Assembly: GCF_015706575.1 (NCBI RefSeq)
Contig: NW_024037062.1
Coordinates: forward strand, 4,770,811-4,834,810
Length of the DNA: 64,000 nt
Reading direction: 5' to 3'
DNA from: Patiria miniata
Lineage: Eukaryota; Echinodermata; Asteroidea; Valvatida; Asterinidae
Shown here in pieces: positions 21,196-33,344 of the stretch (positions are counted from its first letter, which is position 1; every line of letters starts with the position of its first letter). The notes under the pieces were generated by a model. The model was not told the origin of the DNA and searched no databases. It was given only the letters and a program-made list of their open reading frames with translations. Position numbers and translations under genes: made by a program.

Positions 21196-24100
21196 GTACC
21201 ATCCCCTTTAAATGACACCTCATTACTTGTAAAAGCGTTCTGTTGTATTTACTCTTCTCTTCATTCTACAGAAATAAAACTTGGCCGTTTGAGCAAGGCC
21301 GATAAGGAGTTGTTCTGGTCTTTGCGATGTCAAGTAAATCACAGACTGTCTTAAAAAGAGAGCTTGTGAAGTTTTTACCCTGATCCGTGTGTATTTGCAG
21401 GGGGCACCCAAACCGAGAGATAAAATTGTCTATTACAGCTTTTGCAACCGTGTCCGCAGTTTGATCAGAAAGGGGATACGCCTCTATCCCTTTGGTAAAT
21501 TGGCAGATCAACATTAGAATGTATTGGTTGCCTGATGACGATTGAGTGAATGGACCCAGAATGTCGAGATGTATCCGTTCAGCTGGTGCCCCCGCAAGGT
21601 ATTTTGTCATTGGCGCATTTGCTTTGCGTGTTGGTTTCTTATATACATTGCATTCTCTACATGCCTTAACATGTAGAGTAACGTCTTTTGTCATCTTATA
21701 CCAGAATGATGTTTGTCGCACTTTTTGTAATGTTCTAGTTATACCCGGATGCCCAGCCATTTTGGTGCCATGACAAAGATTAAGGACTTCACGCTGCAAC
21801 GTTGCTGGAACGAATAATAACAACTTATGTGAATGATCATCATACCACTTGTAATACAGAACTCCGCCAGACAACTGGAGGAGGGGGGGGGGGCGTTTGT
21901 CCACAGGTATTTTACTGCAGGAGATGGAGCTTGCAGTTCATACTGTTGGGGTGCAAACGTACCTGCCGTTTTTATTGATTCTTCTTTCCATTTAACCAAG
22001 TGTTTGAGATCGGGGTCTTTGAGCTGTAAGTCCCTTAACTGTAAACTGGAGTATTTGGTGAATATTGATACTTCTTCAGTTGACTGTTGGGTAATTCCCT
22101 CATCCAGCATGTGCTGGTTGTTAGGGTTTAACCCATTTGAACTTGCTGTATTTTCCTTTGTTGGAACTACAGATGCATTCCCCAGTACAGGTTGGTTATT
22201 AGAATCAGGACCTCCACAGTCAAAACGTGTAGGTGGTGGGGCTACAGAGACCTTTCCCTCATCCAGCAAAAACTGGTTGTCAGGGTCAAGGCCCCCGTTA
22301 CCATGATATCAGCAATTGTTTGTGTTGGATTTGCACTGAATGGTGAGATGTTTTATTCCTAGTGATTTTGTGGACGGCCAGAGGAATGACATCGTCAACG
22401 TCATCCTCGAATCGCTGCCATTGGGTGTGAACACGCGAGCAGTGCTTGCAGCCTCTGCATGGGAGGTTCTGAACGTCACACCCCGCGAAATAGCAGTCAC
22501 AACTTGATATGTCGCTTGGGATCCGAGAGAGTGAATCTGCATTGATATGTTTTGTCCCTTTCCTATGCAAAATTACCATGTCATATTGTATTGACTAAGT
22601 TCCTCCATCCACCTTGCCAACATTCCAGATATGTTCTTAAATCACATTAACCATACAAGACTACTGTGGTCCATTCGGACATAGAATCTACGACCCTGGA
22701 CATAGTGACAGAACTGGCGCGTAAATCTAACTACTGCAAGGAGCTCCTTACGAGTAGTACAGTACTTCCTTTGGGCTGGCGACAATATGTAACTCCCGTA
22801 CCCCAGTACTCGTTCAACCCCATCCTGAACTTGAAGTAATTCTGCTCCAATAGCAAATTCAGAGGCATCGGTACCTATGATAAAAGGGTTGTCGTTGTTT
22901 TTTCTAGGAAAGGACAATACCGGACTCGTAGTAAGTGCTCGTTTTAGTTGCTGCAATGCATGTTCATGTTCACTTAGCCAGGCAAATTTCTTGGTAAGTT
23001 CATATAGGGGTTGTGCCAATTTTGCCAAGTCTTTGATATGTGCTCTATGGTAGTTGACAAGCCTCATGAATTTCTCTACATCTTTACTCGAAATGGGTAT
23101 GGGCCAATTTTGAACTGCTGTGATGCTACTAAGGTTCTAGCGAGATTCCCCTATCACTGACTAGTTTCCCCAGAAAAATTACTTCTGTCTGAAGCAATTG
23201 GCATTTTTTGGCTTTTAGCTTGATGTTATGTTTTTGGAACCTTGCTAAGACAGTTATGAGTTTTCGTACCGATCCCTCAAAGTCTTTGCCCAGAAAAATC
23301 ATTTCATCTAGATATGCAAGGACCTCCTTCCAAGTAAGTCCTTTGAGTATGAGGGTCATTGCGCACTGAAATGTGGCCAGGGCTTTGCATAGTCTGAACG
23401 GCATGCGTTGATACTCAAATAACCAGTATTTGGTAGTGAAAGCTGTTTTATGCATGTCATTCTCATCAAGTTCAATTTGGTAATATCTGCTACTCATATC
23501 TAGAGTGCTGAAAAACTTGGTGCCTTCGAGTATGTCTAAGCATTCGTCAATATTTGGCAGAGGGAAAGCGTCTTCGACAGTTACACTGTTTAGAGCTCGA
23601 TAATCAATGCAATAGCGGACCTTCCCATTTTTTTCCTAATTAGTACAGGGGGAGAGGCCCTGTCTGAAGATGAGGGTTTGATCACACCTGTTGCTAGAAA
23701 GGCATCTAGATGGACCTTTTCCTCTTGTTCGAACCCCAAAGGCGTTCTTCTCATCTTTTGCTTTTTTGGCCTTGCATCCCTGGTATTAATTGGATGTTTT
23801 ATCGAGGAGAATCTCCCTAAATCAGTGTCATCTCTTGAAAACACATCACCGAATTCAGAAAGGACATTGGCTAGTGTGTTTGTTTGATCAGGGGTTACAT
23901 TTTTGCTAGAATGTTGCCAAAGCTCAACAACATGTAAGGGTAATTCTTGTATCTGTCGTACAGTAATTTCCTGGCTTTCGCCATTTGACTGACATTGCTG
24001 GTATATCTCAAGGTCTGGGGGGGGGGGCATCTGTTGAATGTTCACTATCTGATATAACTTCTTCAGCCCTACCGATCAAGTGTCCCCCTTTAAGGTGTAT

Positions 24101-27100
24101 ATATCGATCACTATCGTTCCGCAGAGTTACGAAAGGACCGTTTTTGGCTGTATGCAAGTGTTTTGTGTTATCCTTTAAGGAGACCAGACTGTAAGGTATA
24201 CTCAAACCTTTATGAACAAGCTCAGGCGCATGAATCATGTAGAGCTTGTCGGAATCGTGACTGAATTTAACTTCTGCGCTAACCAGTGAATTAGGAGGTA
24301 CAACAGTTTTCCTTTTCAGTTCAACTCTTTGTACAGAATAAAGTTGATCTTGATTCTTCCGCATATCTGCATGTATTAGATTACCATTGAGAATAACGGC
24401 ATCGTTTGACAAATCAATTCTGGCATTGTTTGCTTTTAGAAAGTCCAACCCAAGTATGAATTCATCTACAATCGGTGCAACTAGGATATCCCAAGGGTAA
24501 TCAATGCCTCCTATTTCTAGTGGTAGTCTTGGGACTCTGGCGGCGATCATATTACTGGACTTTTCAGCACCTCTGAGTAAGACCTTTTCTGTCGTTTTCA
24601 GTGGTGGGCTTAATTGTTTCGCCAATCCCTCACTTGTTATTGACACTTGAGCAGCGGTATCGACAATTGCATAAGTGGGGACTCCTTGTATTTTTATTGG
24701 TATTACAAGACTAATCCCATGATAAATTGTGATGCGATCAAGCTAAATGAGTTGTTTGTCAGGAATTTTTATTTGGAGATACAGGCCAAAATAGGGCCAC
24801 TTCATCACATCACTTCATCACATCTCTTGGTGTTTCAACTTCCATAATTAGTGAACTAATGATGGCATCAGCATGCGGTTTTCACAGCAGTAATGCTGAG
24901 GTTGTACTCTTTTCAAATCTGCAATAAAAAAAAAAATTTGACCAGGGTCGACAAACGACTCATGTAGCTTGATCGCATCACATTTGATGATACCTGCACC
25001 TCTCTTAACTGGATCCCCAAGTTGTTTTGTTGGGAAATATTCTCTCCAAACGCATTTTGTTCTAGCAAGACCCTTGGTTACAGCCGGACGGTGGTCAACA
25101 CGACCTGCTTCTAACAGTTTAAAGGTCGCGCCCTACTTGTGGGAGATGGTGATCGTGATTTTATTCTCCTGTTTGGACAATCCCGAGCAAAATGGCCTGC
25201 CTGATTTCAATTAAAGCAAATGAGCTGTGATGGTGATCCAGCTCGTGCACGAGCCGATGGACTTGAGCCACGTGCGGTGAGTTTGAGTTTCGAGGAGGCA
25301 GGGACTTTAGCTTGGAATTTGGTGGTTTAATTGGCACCCATGTACCATCTTTGGCGTGTTATCTGCGGAAACCATTCTGGAACCTGTCGAATTACTACTA
25401 CAGGTATGTGGATTCCTTATGTATGAAAGGATTCCATGCATGTTTTGGTTGATTTCAGACCAGTCTAGCTTTCTGGCTCTTGCCAAGCGTAGCAATCTAA
25501 CGCTTTACCGCTTAGCGCACCCACAAGCTGCAAAAGTTTTGTGGATTCTTCCCATTGGCAGCACTCAGCCACCACTTCAAATTTAATTATGAACGCATGG
25601 AAGTCATTTTTTCCATCATAGGGGAGTAACTTGGGCACTGAAATGGCCGATGCTCTTGTAGAAGCCATGTTGCGGCTTGAGGGGGTTGTTGATGCAGGCA
25701 TGGCAGTGTGTTGTAAAGGATTTGCATGGCTTGAAATTCCAAGGCTTTGAGTTTTTGTGTTTTGCCCAGGTAATTGATTAGGATTCGGTTCTGACCCTGC
25801 TTGCCTGGGAGCGAACAATGGCTTTTGTTCTGCTTGTTTCACTTGGTTTTTGAGAGGGGAGTTTTCAGATCCTGAATGCCACGAAGGCAACAATGGCTTT
25901 TGTTCTGCTTGTTCACTTTGAATTTGGAAGGGGAGTTTTTCAGATCCCGAATGGCAGGGAGCGATCAATGGCTTTTGTTCTGCTTGATCACCCTGCTCTG
26001 GGTGAGGCTTTTGATCATTCCCATTTTCTGATTTATTTTGTTGAATCGAACCAAGAATAAGCGTTGGCAATGGAGGGGCCTTTTCTCCTATGACCTTAAG
26101 AGTAGCGTCTACCACTTTGTCCCCAAGTTATTTCTGTTTTTGTGTGCAATTCTTCTTGGGACTCGGTCTTCAGCATACTTGAAATCTTTTCTTCAAGGTG
26201 TTTGTTTTGGGCACATAGTTTTTCTACGGCTTCGGTCATGGCTCCCATGGACGATGTTAGAGTACTGACAACTGTGACAGTGTTATCTTCTACAACCTTT
26301 GACAAGACACCAATATGTTTCGTTAAAATGTCGATGCTATGAATCATTTTATCTAGTTTATCTTCCTTTCCCTGTTCCGCTTGGCCAAGTGGAGTGGCGA
26401 TATCTGGATCATGGAATGAGATTAAGTCTTTTTCCACTAGTTCGTGGAGTTTGGTTTGCAGTGCAGGGGTTTCATGAAAGTTATCTATTACTACCGTACC
26501 CTTAGTTTCTCTCATGGAAATTATGGTCTGGGCGTATTTAATGCCAATGCCTGACAAAGTTGTCAATTCCTTAAGGGAAGCCTTATTAATGTTCAGGGCC
26601 ATATTGGCTTACAGGTTCATACTTAGAACACAAATTGGCAAAATCAAATTAACGAAATATGAAAGTTGGTATTTAATGAGTGGCTTTAATTGCCCGTCAC
26701 TTGTGATATACATATACGTGCACTGTCAACGCCCCTGTTGAAGTGACGCACAACAGATTGACCTGATTGACAGTACCAATGTACATTGAACTTTGAATGC
26801 GTATCGCCAAAAATAAATGAACTTTAATTTTCAATTTCCGTTAGGCAATTTGGACAAATTTAACGTAGAACATGACGCTCGCAGGAATACCAACTTTCTA
26901 TATACATAGAGTATACATAATTTTATCAATATACAAGTAACCAGAGATTTAAAATAGTCAAAAAATTTCAGCGTATTTCAATACTTTCAGCAAATGCAGA
27001 TTGTATCGAAATAAATGCTCAAAGAGGATAAGGCAGACTACATGTATATCGTAATATTTGAATTCGACCGACGTCAACAACATTTGACAAAAAGATTATT

Positions 27101-27358
27101 GTCGACGAACAAATTTAGTCTACATTTGTAAATGTATTTTGCCTACTCTGAAAGCTGAATATAGGTGTATTCCAAAATAGTTTTCTGAAATTCTTAAATG
27201 TGCTGAAAATGTTGGTCTGTAATTTTCAAAATATTCTTAGAAAAACTGCATGAGAAAATTCCAAAAATCTCACACAGTATAGATAGTTTTTACCAACTAG
27301 TAATTTCACATCAACAATTGAGAATATTATCGCACGTAACTATTTATGCTCGTCGCCA

Positions 27359-27563
27359 ATGTTGTAATTCGTACCTTAAGTTAATAGGTCGGAGCCCGTG
27401 CCCGCTGGTCCTGGAGGGAACAGACAACAAATTGACGCTCACTCTGGTATTGCTGGACATGGACTGCCTTGCAGCAGGGCTGCAGGATGCCCAGCCACCG
27501 GTCACGCCTGACTGGTTTATTACGCAACACTTATAAACATAGTCATTATGTGTATTCACTACA
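27359..27563 (-). repeat. LTR-like sequence of the Gypsy fossil
   Basis: On the minus strand the segment starts TGTAGTGAATACAC and ends TTACAACA. It is followed by TTGGCGACGAG, a common start of the leader/primer-binding area in Gypsy-like elements. It contains an AATAAA-like GTAATAAACC and lies about 750 bp upstream of the gag-like region. The 5' boundary is a guess from the TG start; there is no second copy to compare with. Confidence 0.4.
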
Positions 27564-28737
27564 AATGCTTGCTTATATTGACAGGCTGTTCTTGCAGGTT
27601 ATGAACAAACAAATTGTGTAGACCATGGATATTTCGTTGGTGCAAGCATGCCGTGCATGCCATGGTCGGTCATAAATCGCATTGTACTTCGTCTTTCCCT
27701 ACAGATCTATGCCTTTAATGAATTGAGAGGGGGGGGGGTTTCCAGGTAGGCGAATGGCAATAAAGTCTCGGACATTTCATAAGGGAAATATCGTGCCTGT
27801 TCTGGTTTTGGCGGACAAGTTTCATATGAAACACTGGTGAACTTAAAACATGACCTCAGTTTTGTGGCACTGTATGCTGCACCAAGCCATGTGCTGTGCG
27901 GAGTCCACCCGAACGTAAATGGGGTCCACAAACATGCATAATGCATGACACACGTCAGTCACGTTCACGTGACTTAGTGGCGATGAATCGTCCGCAATTT
28001 TCAAACAACAAATCCCAGGATTAAATATCTGAAATAGTTCCGGTAACTGAAAAGCTCCACATGCATACGAGGTGAGATAAAAGCATTTTTATACAGGTCT
28101 TAACACACTCGTGAACAAAACACCAGACAAGCGTAAACGAGGGGAAAATCTTGCTTGCACATGTACTGCGGAGCCATCACGTGGCTTGCCCAAGCAAGTT
28201 ATTTCTTATCTTGGGGAATTCCCTTGTAGATGAGTACGTGCTTATTTAATGACCGTACTATCCTTTGATTGGCAATTTGGCTTCATTTCGATTTTCCATG
28301 ACTCCATCACGTGATGTTTTAAGTGAAGGGACACAAAACATGGTTCTTTAACCAATAGTATAGAGCAGTGCTGTAGTCGAGTCCACCCCATCTAAGTACG
28401 GAAGATAGCTGGAGTAAAGTAGAGGCAGCTGTTTTTTGGTTGAGAAGAAATCGATCCCATTTTTTCATCAATCATGGACGGAAAAGGTTACGTGGAAAAA
28501 CAAGGCTCCATGCAAATTACTGCTTCTTCATTTCTAACAGGAATATTCTCAAAACGATGTCCGTTATTTGTCAATTGTGAAGTTTGCTTATACCTTTTAT
28601 TGCTTTGATACTGTAACGAAACCTACTCGGGGATCCGCCAGTTAAATGAAAGCAACACAACAATAATTTTAGAAGGAACAAGACGTTTCAATTCTGTTAG
28701 CCACTGATAATTTTCTTGTGGCCTTTAATTCAAAAAT
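27564..28737. other. Non-coding; one short unassigned ORF
   Basis: There is a poly-G run at about 27730-27740. On the plus strand an ATG at 28474 opens MDGKGYVEKQGSMQITASSF and stops after 44 codons. It has no known domain, and its end lacks a strong donor. I see no gene I can defend. Confidence 0.4.
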
Positions 28738-29012
28738 TCCCAAAATCCAAAGGGATTTTCCATTCTAGTAAGAAAATACTCACCTCTGTTTACCTACATT
28801 TGCATATCAGCGTGCATGCGCACAAACATTCGCTGAAAAGAATAGCGCCCAAGCCACACCCTCATTGTCCACTGCATGCCCCACGCCCACAAAGGACCCT
28901 GTAACGTAATAGCTCGTCCTAGTTTTTTTTTTTTTTTTTTTTTAAAGGGAGGGATGGTAAACAGAGGTGAGTATTTTCTTACTAGAATGGAAAATCCCTT
29001 TGGATATTGGGA
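28738..29012. mobile_element. Short non-autonomous relative of the neighbouring DIRS-like element
   Basis: About 58-bp inverted ends (TTCCCAAAATCCAAAGGGAT at 28738, mirrored by GGATATTGGGAA at 29001-29012) enclose about 160 bp. That core (CATTTGCATATCAGCG to TAGCTCGTCCTAGTTTTTT) is almost identical, in reverse orientation, to 32705-32860 at the 5' end of the DIRS-like element. A poly-T run lies at 28922-28943. It encodes no protein, consistent with a deletion derivative mobilised by the larger element. Confidence 0.7.
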
Positions 29013-32000
29013 ATTCCATTACAGAAAATACCTCACCTCTGTTTACCTACATTTGCAGAGTAGCACCGAAAGTCTCAAGGGGGGGGGGGGGGGGGGAGGG
29101 ACATGCAGTGGTTCTTAAAAGTCTAAACTAGGCCTACATGCAATTCTAAATGGCATAAAAAGGTTGCTTAGACATACCCGGGTGCTGCCTATCTATTCTA
29201 AAGGAGCTTTGCGGGCTTTGCGAGCTGCTGATTGTGCAGTTTCCTGGAAGACTTTCTGCTAATGCAACCCTCTGCTTGCACAACAGCTATAAGCAAGGTG
29301 TGACAGTGTAAGGGTTCTTCCAGCAGTCCGCTTTTCTGATACCTGAAAAAGAGAGTACTGTTCCCTGTGTCTGAAAAGGAAGCTCCAAGCAGTTGAGTTC
29401 AGGAAGTTGTCACGCTGGGTGTTTCCTGAGCTTGAGATTTAGATCCTCGATTTCGGGAGGGCACTCTTTGGTGGCACCAACAATCGAGCGATCATGGTCA
29501 CAGAGGCTTGAAGATGATGCTAGATGACTGTACGAGCATTTGCTTGATGATGAAGCCTCTTGAAGGCCATCAGTGTGAGCATTGTAGTTCTGCAGAGCTC
29601 GCATGGGGCACCACCATATCCTTTGCTACATATGGAGAGGATGTCAACTTGGCCGGAAATATCTGGTCTGAAAATAAGTTGATTTATGCCTTGTGTTGAA
29701 ATTCATCTATGGAATAAAATAAATGCAGTCATGTGCCAATGGCTATGACCTGGTAACTTAGTGAAATTCCCTTCTTAAGGCAAGCTACTGCAGCAGCCAG
29801 TAAGAATATGGGTTTCGCAACCTGACAGAAAGGAGAGTTTCAATGTACCTGTTGGTTCCGCATGGGGCTAAGGCAAGTGACCCAAGGATGATACCGCGTA
29901 TCATGTGAGAAATTGATGTATTGGATGAGGTTGTTGTGCCATCATGGAAACCCTGATGAAGGACACCAATAGCTGTAGCCCTTAATTGTTGAAATTTGAA
30001 GGCCTGAATTAAAAAGGTGAAGAAAGAAATCCCCAATCGAAGTTACAGATGCAGAACGGGGATTGACAGCTCTTTGGTGAAGTGGAGAAGTCTACTACCA
30101 TTAAAAATTCTTCTGGTGGATCTCTGTCTGCTCTTGGTTGCCAAGGACGTAGCTTCCTCCGAAAGTCCAGCTGATCGGAAGGGGACTTTGAGAGCATCCA
30201 GGCACAAAGATGGAGAGTGGATGGATCCGGATGCAGAATGTGAGACCCGAGTTGTGACAGGAAGTCTGGCCGGTTGGGAAGTATGAGGGGTGAGGAACCA
30301 GGTGATCCAGAAGGCGAGGAAACTATGGCTGTCTTGGCCAGAAGGGAGCTATGAGGACTACTCTGGATAGCTCTGACTCTATCTTTGTCAGGACCCGTTG
30401 AATGAGAGAGATCGGGGGGAAGGCATAAGCATGCATTCCTGTCCAGTCGAAGCTGAGGGCATCTACCTTCCACGCCAGAGGATGAGTGTGACAGGTTGCC
30501 AATCGCCCGACTTTTTCGGCGCAAGGAAAAGGTTGAGGTGACGCCAAGAGTGGACCCCGTTGGAAGCAGAATGATGGCATTCTTGTCTATCAGAGAGAAG
30601 ATTTCTATCTCCAAAGCTGCCCGGCGTGCAGGATCTGAGGGAACAGGAGTTGGTCGTCTTGGAGGTCGTAGAGGAGGGTTGCTGGTGAATTCCAGACGGT
30701 ACCCTGTCGAGATAGTTTGAAGAACCCAAGTGTCCGAGGTTACGAGAGACCATCTCTGACTGAACTCCCCAAGACGACCACCTACTGGACCCAAAGCTGG
30801 AGTGATGAAAACTGCGTTGTAGTCAAAGGCCCTTGTAACCTCGCGACCCCCAGGACTTGACGGGCAGCGAATATCTGGGGTGCTGTCTCCTGGTGTAGCT
30901 GGGGGAAGACGAAGAAGACTGATGCCCCTGATTCTTGGAATGGTTGGAGCCCTTGTCGGTAGAAAACGGGGGTTGATACTTCTTGCTGGGCTGGGGGCAA
31001 ATGTAGAGGGGCGTTTGGCTGAACGCCGACGAAGATCGAACTTGTCTTCAGCTTTGAGGCGTTGGGCTTCATGTAACATAGTCTCGTCGACCCTGTTGTC
31101 AAAGAGATCACGCCCAGCCAGGGGAAGGTTTAGCATGCGATCCTTCGCCCCAAGTGAAGGGAGAAACAACTTGTCTACAACAAGGGAGCGTCGCAGCAAC
31201 GAAGTTGAAGCAAAACCCAAACTAAATTCCTTGAGGCAAAAACTCAGACAATCAATCAGGAAGGATCTCCATAACATCGAGCAAGGGTATCCGACAACAG
31301 GATGGAGAAAGAGGCCACTTTGGCCCCTTGACGCAGATGGCTATCCAAGTAGACAATTCTTTTGTCAAGTGTTTTCGTCTTAGCATCAAAAATTTGCTGA
31401 TGAGATTGCGGATTCTCACGTCTCAGCAAGTCTTTGGCCTCAGAAGACAAGGAAGGGGTAGAAAAGAATCTATCAGTGTCCGCTTTATTGGTGTTGAACA
31501 TGCCTGCAAACCTGCTCGGTCCCCAAGAGAGAGATTGCTTGTTTTGCACCTGACTAAGGAACTCATTCATAGAGTCAGCACACATTCTATCAATAGGAAA
31601 AGTGGGCTGCGAAGGCTTAGATTTACGAGTACCAGAATCTCTGCGATATGAAGGTCGAGTAGATTCGACTGGGGAAGGGGGTGGAAACTGAAGGATCTTA
31701 CCCACTTCCGTCATCGTAAGATTAGCCCGTTGGACCTTGGAGAGACTATCTTCATCCACTGTCTGGCCCGAGGAAAAAGAAGACCTTGAAGGAGATCTAG
31801 AATAAGAGTGTCGGCTTCGATGACCAGAATCCGACCGTGAGTAATCAGGATCATGACGAGAAGAATGATGTCGGCGCCGATGTCGATCGTCGGAGTCCGA
31901 GCGGGACCGCGCGCGCACGAGACCGGGAACAGCGCCGTGAATCGCGGCGTTCTCTCCCCGCCCGGCTGGTGTGTTCACCGAAGCGTTGCGGAGAACGGAG

Positions 32001-32875
32001 TCTTAGTCCTGTGAAAGGTACGCCATGATCTCGCGGAGAATGTGAAGAATTACCCTGATAAGGTGTGTAATAGTGTGAAAATCCCATCGGAAAAGTCTGG
32101 GGATAAACCCGCGGGTCGTAGGTTGGAACACTGAGTGGATACGGAGTGCGAGTATTGTGGTCGAAGTGACGAGGATCGTTCGGGAAAAAGGACCACGTGT
32201 GAGGCTCCGAATGATGAAGAAAATCTCGCCGAGATTCGCTTGTAAAACTAGGTTGAGAATACGAACCCCTAGTATGGCTGACTGAAGATGCTGGTGGTGG
32301 TGGTGGTGCCCCAAGCCTCTGTGACCTGGCGGGGCTGGTCGGATTACCGAGGGACCATTGGGTTTCAAACGCCAAGCCCCGCCGTCCCGCCTGCACATGC
32401 GAGTCGACCTGTTGTTCCGAAGCGTGCATGTGCTCCTGCAGACTGCCGTAAGAATGCGGGATTTGTCGGGGAGTGGCCGTAATTCTCATTGGAGAATTCT
32501 TTGACCCCGGAGAAATTCCAACTGCCGAACCCGGGAGATTGGACCCAGTCGTAGCAGAGAAATTATCACGCTTGGATTGAGTAGAGGGTGACTTTCCAGT
32601 AGAACGGCTTGAGACAGTTTTCTTCTTGGTTTTGGAGGAGTCCACCATTTTGTAATCACAGCGAGAACAGCTAAAAATTGTATGTCTTTACACTACGCGT
32701 CGCTGAAAAAACTAGGACGAGCTATTACGTTACAGGGTCCTTTGTGGGCGTGGGGCATGCAGTGGACAATGAGGGTGTGGCTTGGGCGCCATTCTTTTCA
32801 GCGAATGTTTGTGCGCATGCGCGCTGATATGCAAATGTAGGTAAACAGAGGTAAGGTTATTTTCTGTAATGGAAT
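29013..32875 (-). mobile_element. DIRS-like retrotransposon, broken fossil
   Basis: Minus strand. The ends are inverted rather than direct: ATTCCATTACAGAAAATA at 29013 and its reverse complement ending at 32875, each next to CTCTGTTTACCTACATTTGC, the hallmark of DIRS elements. Parts: a gag-like region rich in Arg-Ser (about 31260-32648), then the typical DIRS linker and N-terminal RT blocks (GGRLGEFSQRW, LVTSDTWVL at about 30650-30800), and the downstream block before the tyrosine recombinase (HPDPSTLHL at about 30170-30230). A full RT core and a recombinase were not recognised. The element is broken, with several breaks (around six to eight). The close match of the two ends suggests a fairly recent insertion. 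Confidence 0.85.
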
Positions 32876-32880
32876 ACTTA

Positions 32881-32902
32881 AATTATTATTATTATTATTA
32901 TT
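32881..32902. repeat. (ATT)n microsatellite
   Basis: About seven ATT units lie directly beside the right end of the DIRS-like element. Confidence 0.9.
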
Positions 32903-33344
32903 TACATCAAATTTGGCAGTATGGATTCAGTGATTATAAATAAATTAAGAATGATTGAATAACGCGAAGTACATGTCGGACAAATGTAAGAACATATAAG
33001 TTTGAATATTGGGCGAACAGCTCAACCACGCCCACCAAAAATGTGTTCTAGTTCCAATTTAAATTGGTAGTTGAACACAAACAAGGCCAAAACAAGGGAA
33101 AAAAATAACAAACAAGTTTACTTGTACTTCCTGTGCATATTGGCCTATAAAATGGCAAATCGCCCTTTAATAAATATTTCCTAGATTGCTATCCAAGGGG
33201 GACGAATCAACCCCTCGCCGATAAGCAACCAACCCTGCCAAAAAGCACCCACCAAAACAGGAAAGCCACATGCACAGAAAGTAAATCAGGCAAACAATTA
33301 TAATAACAGTCTAGCAAATTTGACTATCACAATTTAATACAATC
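32903..33344. other. Non-coding; nothing recognised
   Basis: AT-rich spacer between the DIRS-like element and the inverted satellite. No ORF and no matched repeat. Confidence 0.45.

Larger units (their letters stand above)
19950..27563 (-). mobile_element. Ty3/Gypsy LTR retrotransposon, broken fossil
   Basis: Minus strand, reading right to left. Parts: LTR-like sequence (27359-27563); untranslated leader; gag-like region (about 25470-26600); aspartic protease region (about 24300-24650); reverse transcriptase (about 23130-23900); RNase H (about 22640-23070); integrase with its zinc-binding N-terminus and catalytic core (about 21270-21800), whose remainder lies at 19960-20240 beyond an inserted hAT-type element (20244-21195). 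The order protease, RT, RNase H, integrase is that of Metaviridae. The coding part is broken, with roughly ten breaks, and no matching second LTR was recognised at the 3' side. The element predates the hAT insertion it carries. Its age is otherwise uncertain, because no LTR pair is available for comparison. Confidence 0.92.

Noticed and set aside
21833-22306. 157-codon plus-strand ORF inside the Gypsy element
   Set aside because: Antisense to the element and without a domain.
28474-28608. Short plus-strand ORF MDGKGYVEKQ as a first exon
   Set aside because: No donor of quality and no homologue; it is mentioned only in the spacer entry.
30017-31383. Plus-strand ORFs over the DIRS-like element
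   Set aside because: They are antisense shadows; the recognisable blocks and the inverted ends orient the element on the minus strand.
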